Assembly: GCA_012656075.1 (NCBI GenBank)
Contig: JAAKBF010000252.1
Span: forward strand, 434,001-498,000
From: Phytophthora hibernalis
Lineage: Eukaryota > Oomycota > Peronosporomycetes > Peronosporales > Peronosporaceae
Direction: 5' to 3'
Length of the DNA stretch: 64,000 nucleotides
Below are positions 9,834 through 20,415 of the stretch, piece by piece (the stretch's first letter is position 1; each line of letters opens with the position of its first letter). The position numbers and the translations under genes were made by a program. The notes under the pieces were generated by a model. The model saw only the letters and a list, made by a program, of their open reading frames with translations, did no database searches and was not told the origin of the DNA.

Positions 9834-10908
9834 AGTTCAAATAGCGCCGCAAAGACAACCAAAGCTGCATAGGAATCCTCCGCGGCGGATTCTAGAATTT
9901 ATTAACCGGCACCGTGAGATTGCAGGAGGCACTCTACGGCTGCGACATTTGACCTAACTTGTTGATACATGCAACAGCAAGCCGACAGTGAACATCTCAC
10001 TGAGATTCTCAGCGAGGCGCTCGGTGCATGATCCTGCGCTAGAACGTTGGTGCGGACACGACGTGTCACACGTGGACGCAACAGTATGCTTCGTATGAAT
10101 TTGAGTACAGTACATGTACAAGTACAGACAGTGTTGGCAATCTCCTCGAGCGGAGAAGACAACCAATCCAGCTGCGACAACTCCCCGGTCTCGAGCAGCT
10201 GCGAACAGGTGCAGGTATTGACCGCCGGTCAATGACCGGTGAATCACCGGCGGTGATCCCCTGGGGAAGGCGTTAAATCGTCTTTGCGCGTATTAATCGG
10301 CACCTTCGGTGTGCCTACGTTATCACCGATATCCAAAAACTAGTTACCTGTCTGTACTCATGATGTCTTCGCTGTGCAGCGAGTGGGTCTTTACGAAAGG
10401 TGTGCTCTACCGAAGTCGAAGCATGCCGGGATTTGCTTGAAGTGCGAGGTACATGTACAGGATGTAATGGGTAAGACGGCCTCCCTGTCACAAGAACTGC
10501 CCAGAACAAACGCAAGGCCAGGTTAGTGTTCATGCTCGACGTTGAGCACCTTCGACAGGATCCTCGCATACCAAAGTTGTGCTGCCGAAAGCTGAAGTGG
10601 CCAAGGCGATTCGGTCGTCTCAGATATAGTCGTATGCTAGGCCGTCCAAAGCTTACGCTCCAGGATGGGCTCCATCATGGACAGTCTCCAATGAGAGTCT
10701 CTATTGGAGACCTCCCTGTCACTGACCTGCGCGTTTGTCCCTTCTGGAACGTAGTGAATCCCACGGGGCCTGGACGACGACGAAGTTGTCAAAAGCACGA
10801 ACTCGAGTTGCTCATTCTTCAATTTGCTCTCTTGACGAGAAGCACCACCTCCACACCACCACAACCGGTTGTCAACTTCTTGACGCACCACCACTTCAAC
10901 TTCAACTC
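9834..10908. other. Intergenic stretch upstream of the hexose transporters
   Basis: No convincing gene. It holds a cluster of CCGG-centred inverted repeats at 10218-10258 (e.g. TCACCGGCGGTGA at 10244-10256) and an imperfect inverted repeat GTCTCCAAT...ATTGGAGAC at 10684-10711, about 200 bp before the first transporter start. Either could be a regulatory site; no promoter motif is clear. Confidence 0.4.
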
Positions 10909-12463
10909 ATGGCTGCACCTGATCTGAGAGTGAGCGTCAATAGCAACAACGATGCCCCGACGGGGGCAGTCAGACCTATGCTATCATCGTTTGCATGTTT
11001 GCATCGCTTGGTGGCTTCTTCTTCGGCTATGATCAAGGCGTCACGTCAGGTGTGCTGATCATGGACTCGTTCTTGGAAGACTACTGCGTGGGGTGGTACA
11101 ATTTCACATACGAGGACTGCACGCGGTCTTCGTCCGACCTTCCTGGACAGTGGACGTCGTTCACAGTCTGGTACAACATGGTCTACAACCTCGGTTGTCT
11201 TGTGGGTGCTCTGATCGGTGGCTACGTCGCTGATAAATTCGGTCGTCGTGCTACAATCTTGTCTGCTGGCATTCTCTTCTGCGCTGGTACATGCTGGTTG
11301 TGTGTTACTCCCTCTCAAGACCACAACATGATCTACTTTGCGCGTATCGTGCAGGGTTTCGGTGTCGGTAACTCTTCGTTCTCGCTACCTCTTCGGTTCG
11401 GAGATGGCACCAAAGGAGCTCCGTGGTCGTCTATCAGGTTTGATGGCTATCCCTGTTACCTTTGGTCAGTGGCTCGCCAACCTCATCAACATTCTGGTGG
11501 AGAACACCGATGAGGGATGGCGTATCAGTAATGCTGTCTCGATAATCCCACCGGTTATCGTCATGTGCGGCATATTCTGCGTGCCTGAGAGTCCTCGATG
11601 GACGTACCAGCACAAAGGCCGCGAAGAGGCTCAGAGTGTTCTCAAGCGTCTGCGTCGAACCGACAATGTGCGCTATGAATTGGACGCTATCGGAGTCCAG
11701 ATCACTGAAGAGGAGACTGGCAACAAAGGACTGCGGGGACTTTGGGAGCCGTCGATCCGGAGACGTGTTATCATCGCAATGGTCATGCAGCTGGGTCAAC
11801 AAGCTACGGGCATCAACCCCATCATGACGTACGGATCCATGATTTTCAAGGATATCACTGGCGCTGGTGTGTATGCTTCGTTGTTGTTGAGTGGTGTGAA
11901 CTGTTTGAGTTCTGCGCCGGGATTGATCTGGCTGGACAAGTACGGGCGTCGTTATATGGCCATGATCGGTGCGGTGGGTATGGTCATTGGTCACCTCTTT
12001 GCGGCGATCTTGTTCACCGCCGTGTGACGGCAACGTCGACAACGCTGGATGTCCTTCGGTTGGCGGTTGGTTCATTTGCATCGGTACGGCGTTCTTCGTC
12101 TTCAGTTATTCTGTGTCGTGGGGATCTCTGCCCTGGATCTACTGCTCGGAGATTTTCCCGCTCAACGTGCGCGCGTCTGCTGTATCCATGTCGACTGCTG
12201 CAAATTGGGTGGGTGGCGCTGTCATGACAGAGGTGGTGAAGCTCTTTCCATACCTGAACATCAACGGTGTTTTCTTCCTGTTCGCGGGTCTTGCTGTATG
12301 CTGTGGCCTATTCATCTACTTCTTCTGCCCGGAGACCATGGGCATGCTGTTGGAGGATGTCGAGGGGCTGTTCGACCGTGGTTATAGTACGACTACTTCG
12401 CCGTCCTTCGTTGAGGTGAAGACTCCCGTGGGGAGTACTAATAGTGCTGTCACGATGGCTTAA
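10909..12463 (+). pseudogene. MFS hexose transporter, copy A (frameshifted)
   Basis: Tandem paralogue of the gene at 13731. The sugar-porter features are all present: GGFFFGYDQGVTSGV in TM1, DKFGRRATI loop, PESPRW after TM6, QQATGINPIMTYGS, DKYGRRYMAMIG, and PETMG near the end, which predicts a 12-TM plasma-membrane proton/hexose carrier. Three frame breaks relative to copy B occur at about 10973 (before YAIIV), 11389 (before the LFGSEMAPKELRG block) and 12025 (before GNVDNAGC), the last a 2-bp loss. Protein identity to copy B stays high right through the breaks. It is either a young pseudogene or an assembly-damaged gene; three breaks favour a pseudogene. Confidence 0.8.
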
Positions 12464-13730
12464 GTGAGTCTACAGCGACAGCTTGTAAAGTGGTCAAAAT
12501 GAATCCGCCGTCCGTCAGTGTGTGGCGCCCTCGCTGCTGTACTGTAGCAGTAAAGAACTAATAAATGGCTAGGCAAAAGTCCTTGCCTCTTGCTGCTGCA
12601 AAAACGGATCTGTTGCAAATGGCTGACTCGGACGGAACATGCGTTTTACTTCAGTTTTGGGGTGATGGACGGCTGGTTGGCACCGCGCGCGCGACCAGCG
12701 AGAGCCAAGATCGAGCAACGCAAGTCGCATTTGCGGCAGTGCTCGCCCAACATCGCTGAATCCCTGCAGTGCAGGCTGCATGGGTTGTACCGGTACATGC
12801 ACATGAACTCGCGTTGCCGACGTTGAAGTTGTTGATCGCCCTGATCGAGCCGGGTCAACGTCGTGCAGCCGCTACCACTTCAAATCAACTGCAACCAGGA
12901 CTCTGTCTGCAATGCAAACTCTGCATCTCATGACTTCAAACTTCCTGGCTTATTAAGCGTTCTATTGATGTACTGGCAACGAGATCAGTTGAGCTCGAGC
13001 GTGTACTTCAAGCGGGTATCGCGGCATGTCCAGTATAATTGGCACTGCATTGGCGTCACGCTGCTCACAGCAGCCAGCCATGCCATGTACGCCACAACCT
13101 GAAGATGACCGTCGTTGCTGCTCACGGCGCATCCCGATCGACTTGAGGTGAAGATGATCCAGGCACAGACTAAAAGTTAGTCGCGCCCCTTGACTGCGCC
13201 GCTGAACACGACCAAGGACAACGTGAACGAGTCCACCTCCGTTGTCCCTGGTTGCGGCCATCAGTACCTCTTGATGTTTGCTCAGGTCGCAAGACCACGT
13301 CGGTGTTGCGCTCGAAACTCGGCAGCTTTGACTTACACGTCAACAACATACCTACACGAGCCCGGCGCGTGCACGATATCTCTTTCAGCGGGATAATGCA
13401 CGACTCAGGTGCGACCGCAGTCATTCCGCTACAGCGTGCAAGATGAACGATCCTGTTTCTGAAGTTGTACGTGTGCGTAGCCGCTTGGCATGCGGGATCG
13501 CAGGTAGGATGCATTACGCTCGCAGATGGCTACTCAAAGACGGGACCAGTTCATGCTCACAGCACCATCCACAGGATCGCGTGCAAGCGGAGTCGAGACT
13601 ATGTGCCGCGTGGACCTGGCTCCCCAAGTCGACGACGATGCAGCTCCCGAAGTGCTCGTTCATTCCTGAATTTGCGCGGACAAGAAGACCCTCTCCTCTC
13701 ATCTCCACGACTCACGGCCACGTAACCACG
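12464..13730. other. Intergenic stretch between the two transporter copies
   Basis: 1.27 kb without a recognisable gene. Short ORFs overlap on both strands without motifs. The 5' and 3' flanks of copies A and B do not look alike at this level, so the duplication unit probably covered little beyond the coding region. Confidence 0.4.
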
Positions 13731-15277
13731 ATGGCCAACCCGAGTGTGAGTGTCCACAGCTTCCACGATGCCGACACCCCCACGACCGGCAGCAGTCGAT
13801 ACGCCATCATCGTGTGTGCGTTCGCGTCGCTCGGCGGCTTCTTCTTCGGCTACGACCAAGGCGTGACTTCCGGCGTGCTGATCATGGACTCGTTCCTGAA
13901 CGACTACTGCGTCGGATGGCACAACTTCACCTACGACGACTGCACCAAGTCGTCTTCGGACCTGCCCGGTGAGTGGACGTCATTCACGGTCTGGTACAAC
14001 ATGGTCTACAACCTCGGTTGTCTGGTGGGCGCTTTGATCGGCGGCTACGTCGCCGACAAGTACGGTCGTCGTGCTACCATTTTCTCCGCTGGAGTGTTGT
14101 TCTGCATCGGAACGACGTGGGTGTGTCTGAACCCCGCGCAGGACCACACGCTCATGTACCTGGCGCGTATCGTGCAGGGCTTCGGCGTTGGTAACTCGTC
14201 CTTCTCACTGCCGCTGTTCGGCTCAGAGATGGCCCCGAAAGAGCTTCGCGGTCGTCTTTCGGGTTTGATGGTGCTCCCTGTCACGTTCGGCCAGTGGCTT
14301 GCCAACTTGATCAATATCCTCGTTATGGATGATAGCAATGGCTGGCGTATCAGTAACGCCGTGGCGATGATTCCCCGATCATAGTCATGTGCGGCATCTT
14401 CTGTGTACCCGAGAGTCCTCGCTGGACGTACCAGCAGAAGGGTAGGGAGGAAGCTCAAGCAGTGCTCAAGCGCCTACGACAGACGGACGACGTACGTCAT
14501 GAACTGGAAGCGATCGGTGACCAGATCACTCAGGAGGAGACTGGGAACAAGGGCATGGCAGGACTGTGGGAACCCACCGTCCGGAGACGTGTGTTCATCG
14601 CCATGGCGCTGCAGCTCGGTCAGCAGGCGACGGGTATCAACCCCATCATGACGTACGGCTCGCTTATTTTCAAGGACATCACCGGTGCCGGTATCTACGC
14701 GTCGTTATTGCTCAGCGGCGTCAACTGCTTGAGTACGACCCCCGGTTTGATTTGGCTCGACAAGTACGGACGCCGGTACATGGCCATGATCGGTGCTGTC
14801 GGTATGGTCCTCGGTCACCTGTTCGCTGCCATTCTGTTCACCGCGATCTGCGATGGCAACGTCGACGACGCTGGATGTCCTACTGTCGGTGGCTGGTTTA
14901 TCTGCCTCGGTACGGCCTTCTTCGTCTTCAGCTACGCCGTGTCGTGGGGAGCTTTGCCCTGGATCTACTGCTCGGAGATCTTCCCGTTGAACGTCCGCGC
15001 GTCTGCTGTATCCGTGGCCACCGCTGCGAACTGGGTCGGTGGTGCGCTCATGACGGAAGTCGTTAAGCTCTTCCCGTACATGAACATCAACGGCGTCTTC
15101 TTCATGTTCGCGGGTCTTGCATTCCTGTGTGGCGTGTTCATCTACTTCTACTGCCCAGAGACCAAGGGTATTCTTCTCGAAGACATCGAGACGCTCTTCA
15201 CCCTAAGCAACAACACGGCCACCTCACCGTCGTACGTCGAGGTCAAGACCCCCGTGGCCGCCAAGAGTCCGGCTTAA
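13731..15277 (+). CDS. MFS hexose/sugar transporter, copy B
   Basis: About 515 residues if one base is allowed for a shortened C run at 14373-14376 (four C, where copy A's alignment calls for an extra base); as written the frame stops at 14382 and resumes at 14387. The start at 13731 (MANPSVSVHSF) is chosen inside a longer ORF because it aligns with copy A (MAAPDLRVSVNS). Motifs: FFFGYDQGVTSGV, DKYGRRATIF, GWRISNAV, PESPRWTYQ, QQATGINPIMTYGS, DKYGRRYMAM, PETKG. It belongs to the sugar-porter family (proton-coupled hexose import, 12 TM). A large loop rich in Cys (DYCVGWHNFTYDDC) lies between TM1 and TM2, as in fungal/plant hexose carriers. Confidence 0.88.
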
Positions 15278-15332
15278 GAGCCCGAATTTTGTATGCGTCT
15301 TCGTTGTAGTTAGTGTAGGCAGTAGGTAATTA

Positions 15333-15420
15333 GCATGTTGTAATACATGGCAGGACGGCAACAAGTCCGATGATGCTGCAGTTCGACAGGCGGAGTGATG
15401 ATCACTTCAACTTGACAATT
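15333..15420 (+). repeat. Diverged direct repeat, left copy
   Basis: GCATGTTGTAATAC, GATGATGCTGCAGTTCGA, AGTGATG and ATCACTTCA appear here and, in the same order, at 16337-16397, the second copy lacking two short blocks. The pair brackets the gene at 15509-16271. Confidence 0.65.
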
Positions 15421-15508
15421 TCAAGTAATTTACAGCATATTTAAAAATATAAATTATAATACTACAGTATTTAAAAACCCGTAGACAACAAAATAGTCAA
15501 CACCGGTC

Positions 15509-16271
15509 ATGACTCCTCTTCCTCCTCACCTTCTCTCTAGCATTGAGCGCATCAATGCTGATCTGGAAATTGCAGTGGCACAGCCTCCACCGGCGACTGG
15601 CACGATGCGTGTGTGTGAGGCAACGGAAGATGAATGGAACGCGTTTGCTGACAGAGACGGACAAGTCGTTCGACCCAATTTTCTTGAATGGTTTGCTGAC
15701 ACTGGAGAGATCCACATCATCGAGTTTGCCGACGTTCCACACGGGAAATATGATGGCGAGTTTGCCCGAGGCACACCATTTGCCCAGCAAAATGTTCGTC
15801 TATGGCTCAGTAGCCACATGGCCGCCACGAATTCTCAGGGGCGACGATCGTGCCCAGACCTCAGTTATGGACCACGTCGAACAACCGGGATCAGTGCTTC
15901 CTCCCGGCGTTCCAGTATTTGACGACTTTCGGACGATAAACATTGAGATTGGAGTCTCACAGCCGTGGGGCATGGCACAAGGACAACTCGACCACAAGGC
16001 AATATCGGTATGGGCTGTGATGCCAGGAGTCGAGTACGTGCTGTGTGTGAAGTTCGATCCCGACTTTGCGAATGCCGAATACAAGTTATACGATGCTCGA
16101 GTACATCCACTGGTGCAGCTGGCTCCGCTTCCAATTGTCGCTCCAAGAACCGTGATCCAGTTGGACGGACGTCGAATCCTCGGTATTCCGCCAGGAATGG
16201 CGCTCCCGATAGCTTTCCCGGCAACTCTGTCGGTGGATTTGTACGGTCCATTGGTCTGGGCAATACGTTAA
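15509..16271 (+). CDS. Hypothetical protein, possible PD-(D/E)XK nuclease-like fold
   Basis: About 253 residues once a frame break at the G run 15838-15841 (one G too many) is allowed for; each half is otherwise open. The N-terminal half reads GQVVRPNFLEWFADTG and DGEFARGTPF. The C-terminal half has FDDFRTINIEIGVSQPWG, LDHKAISVWAVMPGVEYVLCVKF. The E-x-G-x-S strand followed by a helix with W and a strand VEYVLCVKF resembles Uma2/REase-like domains found in oomycete and fungal proteins, but this is a fold guess. No signal peptide. It is bracketed by a diverged direct repeat (15333-15420 and 16337-16397), as though inserted or duplicated in place. Confidence 0.5.
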
Positions 16272-16336
16272 TCAGACGCCCAGCGAATCGCTTACGTAGT
16301 AACCACTCGCTCTCTCCGCCAAACACCCGCGTCCGG

Positions 16337-16397
16337 GCATGTTGTAATACGATGATGCTGCAGTTCGAAGTGATGCCATCACTTCACATGTCAATTT
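16337..16397 (+). repeat. Diverged direct repeat, right copy
   Basis: Shorter partner of 15333-15420; it shares GCATGTTGTAATAC and GATGATGCTGCAGTTCGA exactly. Confidence 0.65.
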
Positions 16398-16570
16398 GGC
16401 TCCAGATAATATTCGGGTACAGTAGATACTGCTTTCAGATAATATTATTCTGAAGCAGGTTGGACTAAATATAGTCCGATGCCTAATTACACGCTTTTTT
16501 GGGAACGGGGATTTTTGGTTTTATATGTTTTACCGGTATGTTGTTATACCAACATTTGAGTTTGGACACT

Positions 16571-17455
16571 ATGCAGGAATGGCGTCTTGAACAAGTTCTG
16601 GAGACGGAAACGGTGGTGCAGCAGAACCTGAGCACGCGCGCAGAGCTGGAGGCGTGGGTGGAGGCGCAGAAGACGCGCTTGCTGGAGGAGAAGCGCGCCG
16701 ACCAGCTGCAGGCCCAGGAGCACGCGCACGAAGCCGACGACGCGCAGCACAAACGGGAGACGCTGCAGATCGAGCACCAGAAGCTGTCCATGGGTGGGTA
16801 GCACACGTACTTAACCAATTTATTGCATAATTGTTAAATGCTGATGATACATGGCTACATTGTCAGACACGCACGCGAAGGAGCGTGAGCTGAACGCCAA
16901 CCAAGTGGAGATCGAAGTGCTGCAGACCGAGAAGAGGAAGCGCGAGCCGGTGGTCAAGGAGCTGGTCGAGAAGACGGTGCAAGAGGACGCTAGACTCAAG
17001 CAGCTACTGGCAGACGCGCAGAAGCAGCGGACGATGCAGGAGCAGCAGCTACAGGAGATCAAACAGGGACTCGCCACGTACGAGCGCCTCGGACTTCACT
17101 TCGAGCACGCAGAAGGTGAGTAGACGGGCTTTATACCCGAGGACTATGACTAATGGATGATTGTCAGCGAATCGCATTGAAGTGCGGTTCATGCAGATCG
17201 ACCCACAGCTTCCGAGTCGGGAATTCTCCTTCCGGCTCACAATTGACCCCGTCACCGACTGCTATATTGGTGAGTCGGAGCTTTGCTGTTGGTATTCTAG
17301 GCAGCTTTCAATTGTGCTAACGGTGTATTGATGTAGTGGACGACTGCAACGAAGATGTGGAGTTGCTGACCGAACTCGTGACACATCTCAACGTGACCGG
17401 CGACTTGGCGTTGTTCATCCGCTCCATGCGTCGCCAGTTCAAGCAGCTCTTGTGA
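16571..17455 (+). CDS. SPC25: Kinetochore protein Spc25 (NDC80 complex)
   Basis: Four exons: 16571-16793, 16867-17115, 17168-17269, 17337-17455. All three introns are phase 1 with donors GTGGGT, GTGAGT, GTGAGT and acceptors CAG, CAG, TAG. They give 230 residues, close to the 220-235 usual for Spc25. Residues 1 to about 150 are a heptad-rich coiled coil (NLSTRAELEAWVEAQKTRL...), used to pair with Spc24. The C-terminal globular domain reads ANRIEVRFMQIDPQLPSREF, FSFRLTIDPVTDCYI, then ELVTHLNVTGDLALFIRSM and ends RRQFKQLL, matching the PF08234 pattern (FTNID...P...F.F...YEV...LN.T.NL..F...R..F). Role: linking Ndc80/Nuf2 to the inner kinetochore. It is convergent with RBM48, with 7 bp between stops. 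An upstream in-frame ATG at 16499 is possible but adds a non-conserved hydrophobic stretch. Confidence 0.85.
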
Positions 17456-17462
17456 TCCGACT

Positions 17463-18101
17463 TTATATACGGCGTCGTTTTGTATTTGGCTGTGGATTTC
17501 TTGTTGCTGACGCTGCAGAGTTCGGCTTTGGGTCCTGCGGTCCTGTTGGCGGCTCTGGAAGTCTCGGCGAAGACGGCTGACGTCTCGTCGGCAGTTGCGG
17601 TCCGATGAAAGGTTCATCGACCTTTGCGTCAGCGGGAGGAAGCGTTGGAGGCAGCGGTGGGTTCTGTGGCACCAGTCTTTTGTTGCTGTTCATCGGCGCT
17701 GCAGGGTGATAACCCGGCCGAGCGCGGCGCAGTAGCAGCTGCCGTCTCTGTGCCAATTTGTCCGCTGTATCCTCCTGTGACTCGTACTGCGGCGCGTAGG
17801 AGATCTGTAGGCGACTACCGAAGAACGGCTTCTGCACCGCGTGCACCTTGGCGTGGCGCGCGTTATTCACCGTCTCGTACTGCACCCAGACCGTGTCCGT
17901 GAACTCATTGTCGTCGTCGACTACACTCTCGAACTGCAGTGTCGCTTGTCGGTCGTCCTGGTGGTCCAGCAGTCGGTACTCACAGACCTTCCCGTAGAGA
18001 CTGAGCCGCTTCAGCAGGTTCTCGATCGCTCCCAGCGCCGGCACGTTGCGCACCACGACGTAGCGCGACTCGTTGGCCACCGTGAAGACGCGCACAGCCA
18101 T
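17463..18101 (-). CDS. RBM48: RNA-binding protein 48 (minor spliceosome)
   Basis: 212 residues, single exon, start at 18101 (MAVRVFTVANESRYVVV) preferred over 18188 because the RBM48 signature begins here. The opening SRYVVVRNVPALGAIENLL and RLSLYGKVCEYRLLD correspond to the RRM1 region, VWVQYETVNNARHAKVHAV to RRM3, and FFGSRLQISYAPQYESQED to the FFGG-LHVCYAPE-E-V-ET signature of RBM48, which works with ARMC7 in the U12-type spliceosome. The C-terminal third is Pro/Arg-rich and ends in a basic KRRRI. It is tail-to-tail with SPC25. Confidence 0.82.
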   Translation of the reverse strand: MAVRVFTVANESRYVVVRNVPALGAIENLLKRLSLYGKVCEYRLLDHQDDRQATLQFESVVDDDNEFTDTVWVQYETVNNARHAKVHAVQKPFFGSRLQISYAPQYESQEDTADKLAQRRQLLLRRARPGYHPAAPMNSNKRLVPQNPPLPPTLPPADAKVDEPFIGPQLPTRRQPSSPRLPEPPTGPQDPKPNSAASATRNPQPNTKRRRI

Positions 18102-18448
18102 GAGCGTTCTCAACCAATCGATTCTGGGAACTGCAACAGAGACAAGGTTGGGCGATCGGACACTTCGGCGACACCCACGCGGATTCAAGAGTGCGGTCCC
18201 CGCTAACGAAAATGATTAAAAATCGACTTATAAATGCGCATGCCGACGCCAAATAACTTAACAACGAGCGCCTTCCGCTTGTCGTACCCGTCTGCGCCCT
18301 CTTCCTCTCCTCGATCGCCCCCGCACGTACCCGCTCGCTGCTCTCTCCAGCGCACAAGCACGAATACACCTTCCGCCGCCATGCAAAACGCAGCATCCAC
18401 CCAAACGCACTCTGTCCAATTGGGTTTGCATACTTGGCGCACCCGCTT

Positions 18449-19696
18449 TCAATCGTCGAAGGGGTCCCAACTCGGAGTGCTAGATGACCGCGGCGGAGCC
18501 GTGCTGCTGTTACGCACATTGTGCGCAGAGTCAAAAGAGTTCGTCGACGAATAGTGCACCGCGCCAGAAGCACTCACAGTGATCTGGGACGCACTCAACG
18601 GCGCCACGTCAGTGTAGTCCGCGTCACTGTCATCATCCTCGTCCTCGACGCTCCCGCGAGTCGGGTGTCGGCTGCCTTGCGACCCCGGCCTGTCCTCGTT
18701 GCCCTTTCCGACGCGGAGATCCTGCATGGACCGTCGAATGGCCTCCATGAGCATAAGCTCTTCCAGACGAGCAGCGTCCGCTGGCGTGGCCAGGAGATGT
18801 GACGCGGCGTCATTAAGCGCCGCCGTGCTGTTCGGGTGCGGGCTGTCTGTCACGGGTTTGTTGCTGATACTGAGCTGCGAGCGGAGCGAGTCGCGGATGC
18901 GGTGGCGGTCTTCCACCGAGGCATAGTGCAGACTCTGCGGGCTTGTCGTCGACGGTTGGGGCTCCGCGCGCTTCGGCTTGGGGATGCCAATGGCGCAGCT
19001 CCGACGTGGAGATCTCAGGTTCTGCAACGTGACATAAATCAGGAGACAGTGAGTTGATATGAACGGGAACTCAGAACAAGACCGGAAACCGCCAAGCACG
19101 CGACGCACCTTCGTCGAGCGGATCGATGCCACCTCAGTCGGTGACGGCGCCGTGTAGTGGATGCTGAAGGCCTCCTGGTTGCAAAATGGGCAGCTGGAAA
19201 CGACACCAAGTCAGTATGGGAGACAGCGAGCGTCTCCGACGTCGTCACGCACCAAATGGGCTTCTGGGGCGGACGGATCTGCAGGTAGCACTCGGAGCAA
19301 ATGGGTTTGTTGCAGCAGCTCGACATGTTGAGGCTCCCTGGGTAGAACTGGCAGCAAGAAGAAGAGGGTGAGTATAAAACAACTAACTGGCCTTAAGACG
19401 TCCGGGACAAGGCGACATGCTCACCATGAAGCAGATTGGACACTCGAGCGTGAAGCCGCCGTCCTTGGCCTCTTTGCCGGGGAAACGCGGCGCCAGTTTA
19501 CGGTCTACGATGAGTCTGCGCGCCGTCTTGAGCTCCCACGGACAGCTCGGGTACAGTCTGGACCAAGCGTAACCTCTGGATTAGTTAAAGGAGACAGAGA
19601 GAGGAAGCGGGTTACGACGTACCCCGTTGGCTGCGTGTACTTCTCGAGTTCGCGCGTGCTGGTCGAGTGGCGGCGCTTGGACGGCGAGTTGCCCAT
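18449..19696 (-). CDS. SIP5/DA2-type RING zinc-finger protein (likely E3 ligase)
   Basis: Five exons on the minus strand: 19623-19696, 19425-19557, 19253-19347, 19109-19193, 18449-19021, giving 319 residues. Introns of 65, 77, 59 and 87 bp have GT-AG ends. The protein starts MGNSPSKRR (possible myristoylated Gly2). The family core LYPSCPWELKTARRLI is followed by a split RING: C64-x2-C67 (CPICF), C80C81, C86-x2-C89 (CSECY) and C102-x2-C105 (CPFC), as in yeast Sip5 and plant DA2. The C-terminal half holds a helical segment (LEELMLMEAIRRSMQDL) that looks like a ubiquitin-interacting motif, then an acidic Ser-rich tail ending WDPFDD. Role: probable ubiquitin ligase/adaptor, by family. Confidence 0.82.
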
Positions 19697-20415
19697 GGCT
19701 CTCAGAGATGAGGTTACGCAGTGGTTCTCTTCGAGTTGCTTGCCGAGTGAGCTGCTAACTTTTCTCTGTTCAACACATTTTCTTAGCTTATTATGTGCAG
19801 AAACGGAGCATCCGCCTTCTACAGAATACCGAACGGTCTCGGAGTATGGGCGGCGTGTAAACTAATATCCTGCCATACAGCATGTGTCAGTGAATTGTTT
19901 ACGCTTGGTGGTACACTGCAGTAAAGATGGATCCTGTTGAATAGCATGAGACTCATAGATAGATGCTAGAAAAGAACAACTGTCAAGGTCGCACTTAGTA
20001 CATAAGTTACGGTACTTCTGTCGAAGGGATTGAAGTTTACGGGTGCACTTTGTCGCAAATGTGGACGGTCTCCGCAGCCTACAGTACTCGTATTTACGAG
20101 TCGTAAATGCAGCGACTCTGCCAGCCCTCGTCCACTGCACTCAACGCAATACCGGTACGTTGGACATTGAGGAGAATCACACTCGTCCGATCCTTGGATT
20201 GCTAAGCTGCTTGCCACATGCTGCAATCGCCAATCTGTAGCTGCAACACGCTGTTTGCAGTAGCCCTAGCCTGCACAATCAAAGTGTTCGGAATGCCTCG
20301 TCGCTGTGTCGACTCGCAGCAAGCGCCGTCGCATTTGAAGTCCTTCCCTCCAACGACCGGCGTTCGATGTTAAAAGGTCACTTTTCGTCACATTTTCAGA
20401 TCTTGAAGCAACATC
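19697..20415. other. Shared upstream region of two divergent genes
   Basis: 720 bp between the RING gene (minus) and the LRR gene (plus). No gene is supported. A TTTTCTTAGCTTATTATG stretch lies near 19780, and CACATTTTCAG occurs just before the LRR start. Confidence 0.4.

Noticed and set aside
11434..12081. 215-codon minus-strand ORF opposite transporter copy A
   Set aside because: Shadow of the transporter; no motif, and the sense strand holds clear sugar-porter signatures.
13170..13514. 114-codon minus-strand ORF in the spacer before transporter copy B
   Set aside because: Low-complexity Arg/Cys-rich composition without motif or splice context.
15497..15828. Minus-strand ORFs opposite the nuclease-like gene
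   Set aside because: No motif; the plus strand has better codon structure and a consistent two-part frame.
17624..18206. Plus-strand ORFs of 92 and 121 codons opposite RBM48
   Set aside because: Both are out-of-frame mirrors of a gene with strong family blocks on the other strand.
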